From contig JAEWNJ010000099.1 of assembly GCA_023392795.1 (NCBI GenBank), forward strand, positions 1-19,381: a stretch of DNA of 19,381 nt. Direction: 5' to 3'. The position numbers and the translations under genes are program-made. How positions within the stretch are numbered: the stretch's first letter is position 1; each line of letters begins with the position of its first letter. The notes under the pieces are model-generated. The model was not told where the DNA came from, made no database searches, and saw nothing but the letters and a program-made list of their open reading frames with translations. Positions 8,094 through 14,925 of this stretch are shown in pieces. The stretch is from Candidatus Cloacimonadota bacterium. GTDB taxonomy: Bacteria > Cloacimonadota > Cloacimonadia > Cloacimonadales > Cloacimonadaceae.

Positions 8094-10253
8094 ATGAAGA
8101 AGTATCTGATCCTGACAGGATTTGTCCTGCTGATTGGTCTGTGCTCCGCCAAGGGAATCGGTTATGCTCTTTCCGGTGGCGGAGCGCGGGGTTTTGCCCA
8201 TATCGGGGTACTGAAAGTGCTGGAGGAAGAAGGCCTGAAGCCAGACTACATCTCCGGAACCAGCATCGGGGCCATCATCGGAGCCTTTTATGCCATGGGT
8301 TACAATGCGGCTCAGATCGAATCATTGGCACTGGATACTGATTGGAAGCAGATCTTTAATTCCAGACACTCCCGAAAAGACCTCTACATCGGTCAAAAGC
8401 GCTGGGCTCCCTACGGGAACATCACTTTTGAACTGAGAGACAATTTCTCCCCTCGTTTGCCATCCGGAGTATACAACGTCAATAACGTTAATCTGAAGCT
8501 CTTTGAGCTCTACGCCGCTACTTCCTCCGTGAAGGATTTTCGTGACTTAGAGGTTCCGTTCTCCTGCATCGCAACGAATCTGGTGACGGGGAAGCCAAAA
8601 GTCTTTACCGAAGGATCAATAATGCAGGCGTTAAGGGCATCGATGTCCATCCCCAGCATCCTGGAACCCTTTGAGATAGATGGAGATATCTACGTGGATG
8701 GCGGAATTGCCCAAAACATGCCAATCACGATGGCCCAGGATATGGGAGCGGATAGCGTGGTGGGGATAAAGGTAAATTCCAGTCTCAGGAATCAGGATCA
8801 GTTGCACAATTTGATCAATGTCCTGGATCAGACCATCAATATCGGCATTACGCGCAATCTTAGCGAGAATTTGGATGAATGTGACCTGCTCCTGGAACCG
8901 GATCTTTCCACCTATTCTTCCGCTGACTTCGAGCACGTGGCAGAGTTAATCAAACTGGGTGAAGCTTATGCCAGAACCAGGCTGGAAGATATCCGGGCCT
9001 ATGTCAGTGACCATAAGGGTTCACAGGATCGTGCTACCCCCAGGTTCGATAAGTCCAAGGACCGCTTTTACATCCGGGAAATCAGTGTGCATGGTAATGA
9101 ACGGCTGAGCTCCCAGAAGATACGAGAGTACCTGCGTTTGGATCCCGGAAAGACGTATAGTAGTGCAGAGATCGAAAGCGCTTGCCGCAGAGCATGGAAT
9201 TCACAATTCTTTCGTTTAATTTACCCTGTGCTGGATTACCAGGGTGAAGACAGCTATACGCTCCGTATCTTCGTGAAAGAAATGGCGAATATGACTCTGA
9301 CCCTGAATAACGCTTACAATAGCGATGTAAAACTGACTTCCGGAGCCATACTGCGTCTGAACAATACTCTTCTGAAGAACTCCATCCTGTTGGCAGAATT
9401 GCAACTGGGCGGAAAGAACGAACTGAACATAGACTACGTAAAGAACTTTGGTGAACTCTGGGGTATCTACTACCGGATATTCCCATATGTAAACGAAAAG
9501 ACTATGTATTTGTATGATGACGATCATCACCGGACAAACAGCGTGAAGTCCCTGGAATGGGGCGCTACCAGTGGAGTGGGAATATTTAGCCCCAAACAGG
9601 GAGCCGCGGAGTTTTTCACCTATCGTAGTTACACTTATCTGTATCGCGGGATCGCAGAAACCGACATGCCCCCCCGGAGTTATCAGGTAAGCGGGTTTGG
9701 TGTGAAGGGGATGTATGAAAGCCTGGATGATTACGTTTTTCCCCACCGCGGCATCCGGTTTTTGGGCAAGTTCAATTTCTCCAGGGATGAGAATCTCTCA
9801 GACTATGTGTACAGCAAGTTTACCAGCAAGCTAGAAGGATACATCCCTCTGCATAGTTGCTGCAGCCTGATGGGATCCGTGGATTTGGGCACTTACTTCA
9901 ATTCGGCTCCCCTGGATAAGTTTGATCCATACTCGCTGGGAGGTGTAAATGGCTACATGGCGCTCTCAAAGTATGAACTCAGTGCTCCACATTATCGGAT
10001 CGCTCAGGGCGGTCTCATGCTTGAGCCCAGAAAGAACATCTTTGTCCAGGCGGGTATTCAACACCTCAGTTATGATGTAAACGAATTGTGGGGGAGAACC
10101 TTCAGTTCTCGGCATTGCTTCTATGCTGGCATGGGATTGAAGACATTACTTGGTCCCGTCAAGCTGAACTTAGCGATGGGCAAGGACAAACGTATATCTA
10201 CTATGTTCAGTGTGGGTTACGATTACGACATTTTCCATTACTCACGTAAGTAG
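8094..10253 (+). CDS. Patatin-like phospholipase with POTRA and Omp85-type outer-membrane barrel
   Basis: This 719-residue protein opens with a signal peptide (MKKYLILTGFVLLIGLCSA). The patatin domain spans about 21-300 with the oxyanion loop GGGARG (28-33), the nucleophile motif GTSIG (Ser57) and the partner Asp in DGG (D202), so the Ser-Asp catalytic dyad is intact and a lipid acyl hydrolase is predicted. About 325-395 is a single POTRA-like domain (FYIREISVHGNERLSSQKIR). Residues 400-719 are beta-strand-rich with the Omp85-family GGVNGYMAL segment, and the protein ends in aromatic-rich strands. The order matches type Vd patatin autotransporters such as PlpD of Pseudomonas, so the patatin domain should be held at or beyond the outer membrane. 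The ribosome site is weak, so coupling to the gene 18 bp upstream is likely. It is the last gene before a 392-bp gap. Confidence 0.9.
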   Translation: MKKYLILTGFVLLIGLCSAKGIGYALSGGGARGFAHIGVLKVLEEEGLKPDYISGTSIGAIIGAFYAMGYNAAQIESLALDTDWKQIFNSRHSRKDLYIGQKRWAPYGNITFELRDNFSPRLPSGVYNVNNVNLKLFELYAATSSVKDFRDLEVPFSCIATNLVTGKPKVFTEGSIMQALRASMSIPSILEPFEIDGDIYVDGGIAQNMPITMAQDMGADSVVGIKVNSSLRNQDQLHNLINVLDQTINIGITRNLSENLDECDLLLEPDLSTYSSADFEHVAELIKLGEAYARTRLEDIRAYVSDHKGSQDRATPRFDKSKDRFYIREISVHGNERLSSQKIREYLRLDPGKTYSSAEIESACRRAWNSQFFRLIYPVLDYQGEDSYTLRIFVKEMANMTLTLNNAYNSDVKLTSGAILRLNNTLLKNSILLAELQLGGKNELNIDYVKNFGELWGIYYRIFPYVNEKTMYLYDDDHHRTNSVKSLEWGATSGVGIFSPKQGAAEFFTYRSYTYLYRGIAETDMPPRSYQVSGFGVKGMYESLDDYVFPHRGIRFLGKFNFSRDENLSDYVYSKFTSKLEGYIPLHSCCSLMGSVDLGTYFNSAPLDKFDPYSLGGVNGYMALSKYELSAPHYRIAQGGLMLEPRKNIFVQAGIQHLSYDVNELWGRTFSSRHCFYAGMGLKTLLGPVKLNLAMGKDKRISTMFSVGYDYDIFHYSRK

Positions 10254-10299
10254 GATCATTTGACAAGTCTGTTTCGATGCTTACCTGCTCATGTTCAAA

Positions 10300-10490
10300 A
10301 GGGCTGTCACTTCCTATCTCAGGTTCCTGATCAAGCGGCAATCAAGACCTTATCAAGCCTTAATTGTTAAGGCTTGATTTAGCTGTGATAAGTTCGTGAT
10401 ACACGCTGTCAAAGGGGCGTGAACTAAGCATGAATCCCCGGCCAGTACAAGGTTTTAGTATTCCATTCGGACAAGTGAAAGGATAGCTCA
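10300..10490 (+). repeat. Dispersed intergenic repeat, copy 2 (perfect hairpin 10352-10378)
   Basis: This is the best-preserved copy. The core is a perfect 12-bp inverted repeat, ATCAAGCCTTAA at 10352-10363 and its complement at 10367-10378, around a TTG loop. Bases 10352-10421 match the reverse complement of copy 3 (17973 down to 17904) at 58 of 70 positions without gaps. The shared stretch includes a second short dyad, ACGCT-GTCAAAGG-GGCGT (10403-10420), which closes with C-G pairs in copy 3 and a T-G pair here. Weaker similarity extends upstream (TCAGGTTC near 10319) and downstream (CCATTCGG near 10463, GGATA near 10481). It lies between the patatin gene and the C25 protease leader. Only TTTA follows the stem, so it is a poor intrinsic terminator. 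Confidence 0.8.
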
Positions 10491-10520
10491 ATAAACTCAA
10501 GGTTGGCTGAGCCCGCTATA

Positions 10521-10579
10521 CAAAACGGATTATGCCATCCCATTACTTGCAAGATGGTATTATCAAAACGGGATATAAT
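10521..10579 (+). promoter_or_regulatory. Candidate promoter/operator region of the C25-sirtuin-cyclase unit
   Basis: A perfect -10 hexamer TATAAT lies at 10574-10579. The nearest -35-like box is TTGCAA at 10547-10552, but the 21-bp spacer is too long for a standard sigma-70 promoter, so an activator or a different -35 may be involved. Two direct copies of CAAAACGG (10521-10528 and 10564-10571) lie 43 bases apart, about four helical turns, the second touching the -10 box. Between them is an 8-bp dyad (ATGCCATC at 10532-10539, GATGGTAT at 10553-10560, one G-T pair). Together these suggest a regulated promoter; no regulator is assigned. Confidence 0.35.
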
Positions 10580-10596
10580 TCCGCATTTGGAATGCA

Positions 10597-10634
10597 CCTT
10601 GCATGTATGTAAGGACAGATAATCACTATAGTGA
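10597..10634 (+). promoter_or_regulatory. Leader hairpin and 12-bp palindrome before the C25 protease start
   Basis: CCTTGCAT (10597-10604) and ATGTAAGG (10607-10614) form an 8-bp stem with one wobble pair and a very short loop. Nine bases on is the perfect palindrome TCACTATAGTGA (10623-10634), which directly abuts the ribosome site AAGGAA of the gene starting at 10646. If transcription starts just after the TATAAT at 10574, both lie in the mRNA leader and could affect ribosome access; the palindrome could equally be a protein-binding site. Confidence 0.35.
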
Positions 10635-10645
10635 AAGGAATCTTT

Positions 10646-13600
10646 ATGAAAGCAACACTGTTCGTTCTCATCGCATTAATGAGTGTTACGATGCTTATTG
10701 CGGGTATCAGCCAAAGCTATTATCTTACTGCGCCCTCTTTCCAGGAAACCGAAGCGGGCATCTCTTTGAAGCTGAAAGGCGCTCAAAGCTGGGGTGAACC
10801 CGGCACTCCCGATCTCCCTTGGTATGGGGTAAAACTCTTGCTTCCCGAAGGGAACGAAGCCATTGGTCTGACGGTAAAAATGTCCGGTCCAGTCAGCTAC
10901 TCCCTGAAAGGAAAAGTTCTCCCCCTGCAGAGACAGTATCCCCTGTCCTGGAGCGGAAGCATAAATGCCGATGCGCCTGATCCCGCCATCTACCTTTCTG
11001 ATGGTGCCTTTCCCAAGGAACGCCACAATGGCGTGCAGACACATTTTCTCAGCGGCCATCCAATCGCTTTCACAGCGATATCCCCTTTTGAGTATTTTCC
11101 GGCAACAGATGAACTGGTCTTTTACCAGAATCTAACCGTAGATATAGAGTTTGCGCCCACCGCACGTTCAATCAACGCGATGAGTATATTAAAGAAAGAT
11201 TCCTTTACGGCAAAACGCCTCTCTGCCAGCGTGGATAATCCCGTTCCAGAATATCGTGAAAACCGAGAATCAGGAGTGGAGTATCTGATCATCAGCGATC
11301 AGGATAAAATGTCCAATTGGCAGCCCCTGGCCGATTATTATGAAGGCCTGGGCATCAGCACCGAGATTGTGAGTGTTTCTTCCATCCTGTCCTCCACAGA
11401 GGGTAGCGACACGCAGGAAAAGATTCGCAATAGCATCATTGCCACTTTCGCCGCCAATCCATTGCGCTATGTGCTTTTGGCTGGAGATACAGACGTTATC
11501 CCGCATCGCGGTTTCACTGTGGATATGGGTGCTGGAGGAGAATCTGATACCGACATCCCTGCCGACATGTATTACTCATGCCTGGATGGCACCTGGAACA
11601 ATGACGGTGATAACTATTGGGGTGAGCAGCATGAAACCGATCTCACTCCCGAGCTGGCTATAGGCCGCATTTGTTACAACTCTGATCTTGAGATTGCCAA
11701 TCAGATCTACAAGATAGTTACCTATCAGCTTGCTCCTGTGTCTGACAGCATCAAAAAAGCGCTGTTTGTAGGTGAATGGCTTTGGGATGGTCCCACCTGG
11801 GGCGGAGACTACATGGACGAGATGATTGGTGGTTCGGACGCTCACGGATACAGCACAGTTGGCGTTCCCACTTCCTGGGATATCTCGACGCTATACGACC
11901 GCACCGCTGGATATGAAGAATCCTGGGGGCCTTCACAGATTCGCCCGATGCTATCTGCTGGACCAAACCTTGTAAATCATTTGGGGCACTCCAACACCAC
12001 GTATAATATGAGGTTATCAAATAGCCAGGTATCTTCTGCCAACATCACCAATGACGGTGCAACAAACAACTTTTCCATCTACTTCTCTCAGGGTTGCTAC
12101 GCCGGTAGTTTTGATAACCGCGAAACCTATCCTGGCATGTACTCCGATGATTGCATCACCGAGAAGTTCACATCGCTACCCACATCCGCTGCCGGCATGA
12201 TAGCCCATTCCCGTTATGGTTGGGGCACGCAGGGCTCCACAAATGGCGCCTCGCAGTACTTGCACCGCGAGTATGTAGATGCTATCTTTGGGGAAGATAT
12301 CCATGAGCTTGGATATACTTTGGTGGATAGCAAGATAGATAATATCCCTTTTATTACAAATCAACCAGTGATGTATTGGGTGGATTATGAGACCAATCTC
12401 ATAGGGTGTCCTGCCATGATGATCTGGACAGATACTCCCATGCAGATGACGGTTAGTCTCCCATCACAATGGTTGGTTGGCCTAACTCAATACACCATAC
12501 AAACGGATGCACCTCACGCTCGTTTTTTGATGAAAAAAGACGGTCAGCAGTACTATGATACCTATGCCGATGACAGCGGCATAATCACGATTAACCTGCT
12601 GGAAAGCCTTACCCCGGGAAGCTACCAGATTTATCTGAACGCACCGAACTTCTATCCATATCAAAACACCGTGTTTGTAACCGCCAGCGAGATGCCTTAT
12701 GTGATTTGTAAGGATGTCAGCTACGCTGATGACGATAACGTGATCCACACAGGCGAAGAGATCGCCGTCGGCATTACTGTGAAAAACGTTGGCATGGTAG
12801 ATCAAGCCAATAACGGAACAGTGACCCTTAGTTCCGACTCTGACTATATCCAGATTCTGCAAGGAAGCCTCAACTTTACCGCTTTGGCAGCGGGGGATAG
12901 CCTGTTCATAGCTGATGCTTTCACAATCCGGATCGTTGGCAGTTTCCCCGATCACACTCAAGCCGACCTCACATTCTCCGCCACCTTCGATACATACGAG
13001 ACTAACAGCTATGGGCGCATCACACTGGCTGCACCGCTGCTTTCCCTTGATTCATACACTATAAATGGACCCTCAAATATCATCAATCCCGGTGATCAGG
13101 TCAGCATCGGATTCCAGGTTCAGAATACTGGATCTGGCACGGCATTTACCCCTAGTATGATACTCTTCGTCAATAGTCCCTATGCCAGTACAAATGTATT
13201 TGATATAGCACTTCCGGCTGTAAATGCAGGAGGTACCCTGAATGTTCCAGATGCCTTCACCGTGATGATTTCAGCAGATGTTGAAGATGGCAGCCAGATT
13301 GATGTAGGCTATATGATTGCAGCCGAGAACGGTAATGTGGTGGAAGGTATTTTCCCCATCCATATCGGCATGATGAATTATGGATTCGAATCCGATATGC
13401 AAAACTGGACCAATGCACAGATGAATAACAACTTCGTGGATCAATGGCACCGATCCAATACCCGAAACAACACCAGCGGGGGCACTTATTCCATGAAGTT
13501 TGGCGGAAGCGGATCCAGCCAATACGCTTCCACAGCATATGGAGCCTTGATCAGCCCCGAGGTGACACTTGGTGTGAACAGCCGCCTCAAGTTCTATCAC

Positions 13601-14224
13601 TGGATGGACGCTGAAGATCACGATACCAATCCCAATTCCGCCTGGGATGGCGGCCTGGTTCAGATGTCACTTGATGGTGGTACCTGGCAAAGCATAACTC
13701 CCGTCGGAGGTTACAACCATACTATTTATAACAATCCAGCTTCTCCATTCCCCGCCAATACTCCGGTCTATTCGGGTGCTTTTGATTGGACAGAAGCCAC
13801 TTTTGAACTCACTGAGTATTCTGGCACAGCCCGCTTCCGTTTCGTCTTTGGAAGTGACGGTTATGTATCCGGTGAAGGCTGGTATATAGATGATGTAAGA
13901 CTGGAAAGTGATCCTGTGGCCAATGCTGATGGCGTCCAGATTGTGCAGGCACTAAGTCTGAACCCAAACTATCCCAATCCTTTTAACCCAAATACCAATA
14001 TCAGTTTCTACCTGCCCACTTCAGAACGGGCAAAGGTAGAAATCTTCAATATCAAGGGTCAACGCGTAAGCACACTGTACAACGATGTTGCTCCTGCTGG
14101 ACATACACAGATATCCTGGAACGGCAAGGATCAGCATGGGGCAAGCGTAGCAAGCGGTGTCTATTTCTACCGTCTTAGCACACCCACTCAAACGATCAGT
14201 CGCAAGATGATGCTGATGAAATGA
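10646..14224 (+). CDS. Secreted C25 (gingipain-like) cysteine protease with C-terminal sorting-type domain
   Basis: The protein has 1192 residues from the ATG at 10646, chosen over the GTG at 10631 because AGGA precedes it by 6 bases and a signal peptide then starts at residue 1. A propeptide-like beta-rich region fills about 25-205. The C25 catalytic domain spans about 210-610: VLLAGDTDVIPHR, catalytic His in NHLGHSN (H448) and catalytic Cys in SQGCYAGS (C484), the gingipain His/Cys arrangement. Beta-sandwich Ig-like repeats run about 615-900, then a jellyroll domain at about 905-1105 (GFESDMQNWT to GWYIDDVRLES) like those of immune-inhibitor-A-type proteases. The last 80 residues are a FlgD-Ig/T9SS-like domain beginning NYPNPFNPNTNISF and ending SRKMMLMK. 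I infer export to the cell surface or medium, using proteins or peptides as substrate. The stop overlaps the next gene's ATG by 4 bp. Confidence 0.88.
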   Translation: MKATLFVLIALMSVTMLIAGISQSYYLTAPSFQETEAGISLKLKGAQSWGEPGTPDLPWYGVKLLLPEGNEAIGLTVKMSGPVSYSLKGKVLPLQRQYPLSWSGSINADAPDPAIYLSDGAFPKERHNGVQTHFLSGHPIAFTAISPFEYFPATDELVFYQNLTVDIEFAPTARSINAMSILKKDSFTAKRLSASVDNPVPEYRENRESGVEYLIISDQDKMSNWQPLADYYEGLGISTEIVSVSSILSSTEGSDTQEKIRNSIIATFAANPLRYVLLAGDTDVIPHRGFTVDMGAGGESDTDIPADMYYSCLDGTWNNDGDNYWGEQHETDLTPELAIGRICYNSDLEIANQIYKIVTYQLAPVSDSIKKALFVGEWLWDGPTWGGDYMDEMIGGSDAHGYSTVGVPTSWDISTLYDRTAGYEESWGPSQIRPMLSAGPNLVNHLGHSNTTYNMRLSNSQVSSANITNDGATNNFSIYFSQGCYAGSFDNRETYPGMYSDDCITEKFTSLPTSAAGMIAHSRYGWGTQGSTNGASQYLHREYVDAIFGEDIHELGYTLVDSKIDNIPFITNQPVMYWVDYETNLIGCPAMMIWTDTPMQMTVSLPSQWLVGLTQYTIQTDAPHARFLMKKDGQQYYDTYADDSGIITINLLESLTPGSYQIYLNAPNFYPYQNTVFVTASEMPYVICKDVSYADDDNVIHTGEEIAVGITVKNVGMVDQANNGTVTLSSDSDYIQILQGSLNFTALAAGDSLFIADAFTIRIVGSFPDHTQADLTFSATFDTYETNSYGRITLAAPLLSLDSYTINGPSNIINPGDQVSIGFQVQNTGSGTAFTPSMILFVNSPYASTNVFDIALPAVNAGGTLNVPDAFTVMISADVEDGSQIDVGYMIAAENGNVVEGIFPIHIGMMNYGFESDMQNWTNAQMNNNFVDQWHRSNTRNNTSGGTYSMKFGGSGSSQYASTAYGALISPEVTLGVNSRLKFYHWMDAEDHDTNPNSAWDGGLVQMSLDGGTWQSITPVGGYNHTIYNNPASPFPANTPVYSGAFDWTEATFELTEYSGTARFRFVFGSDGYVSGEGWYIDDVRLESDPVANADGVQIVQALSLNPNYPNPFNPNTNISFYLPTSERAKVEIFNIKGQRVSTLYNDVAPAGHTQISWNGKDQHGASVASGVYFYRLSTPTQTISRKMMLMK

Positions 14225-14925
14225 GCAAAGTCCTTGTACTTTCCGGTGCCGGCATATCAGCCGAATCGGGGATAAGAACATTTCGAGACGCTGGCGGCCT
14301 CTGGGAGAACCGTAAGGTCGAGGATGTCGCCAGTCCCGAAGGATTCATGCGCGATCCCATCCTGGTATGGGAGTTCTACAAGGAACGCTACGCGCAAAGC
14401 CTCAGTGTTCAGCCCAATAGTGCTCATCTGGCTTTGGTAAAGCTGGAAGAGCACTTGGGCGATGATTTCCACCTCATCACGCAGAATGTGGATTGTCTGC
14501 ATGCCCGGGCTGGAAGCAAGCGTCTTTATGAGATGCATGGCCGCCTTGATTCATGCTTCTGCGTCTCCTGTCGCACTCATTACCGAATGGAAGAATGCGA
14601 TCTGGAGCCGCAAACTCCCCTCTGCGAGCGCTGTGGCAATCTCCTGCGTCCGGACATTGTTTGGTTTGGTGAAATCCCTTACTTCCTCTATGAGATCGAG
14701 GAGTTGCTAAAGAATACTGATGTCTTCCTGATCGTCGGAACCAGTGGCGTAGTATACCCAGCCGCTGGGTTTGTGATGACCGCCAAGCTGTTTGGTGCCC
14801 ATACCATCGGCATAAACCTGGAAAAGCCCGATAACATGGGCTTTATCGACGAATTTCACCAAGGCAGATGCGGGGAACTACTTCCACCCATTATCGATAA
14901 AATGATCACACAATATGAACTCTGA
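14221..14925 (+). CDS. cobB: CobB/SIRT5-type NAD-dependent protein deacylase (sirtuin)
   Basis: This 234-residue sirtuin removes acyl groups from lysines using NAD+. All core motifs are present: GAGISAESGI-x-TFR near the N terminus (residues 9-22), TQNVD (87-91), catalytic His in EMHG (H106), and the zinc module C114-x2-C117 and C135-x2-C138. It also has Y53-x-x-R56 (FYKER), the pair that in E. coli CobB and human SIRT5 binds the negative end of succinyl or malonyl groups, so desuccinylase activity is likely along with or above deacetylase. No signal peptide, so it acts in the cytosol. Its ATG overlaps the protease stop (ATGA), and its own last 11 bases overlap the cyclase start, so all three are probably on one mRNA with coupled translation. 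No separate ribosome site is needed or obvious. Intact and normal in length. Confidence 0.93.
   Translation: MSKVLVLSGAGISAESGIRTFRDAGGLWENRKVEDVASPEGFMRDPILVWEFYKERYAQSLSVQPNSAHLALVKLEEHLGDDFHLITQNVDCLHARAGSKRLYEMHGRLDSCFCVSCRTHYRMEECDLEPQTPLCERCGNLLRPDIVWFGEIPYFLYEIEELLKNTDVFLIVGTSGVVYPAAGFVMTAKLFGAHTIGINLEKPDNMGFIDEFHQGRCGELLPPIIDKMITQYEL

Noticed and set aside
10352..10382. Repeat hairpin as an ordinary intrinsic terminator
   Set aside because: The stem is stable but is followed by only TTTA. Copies 1 and 3 also lack a T tract, and the conserved flanks go far beyond a terminator. Some termination effect is not excluded.
10620..10636. Resemblance to a phage T7-type promoter (TCACTATAG)
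   Set aside because: Only the last part of the consensus matches; the upstream TAATACGAC part is absent, and the stretch is better explained as half of a perfect palindrome.
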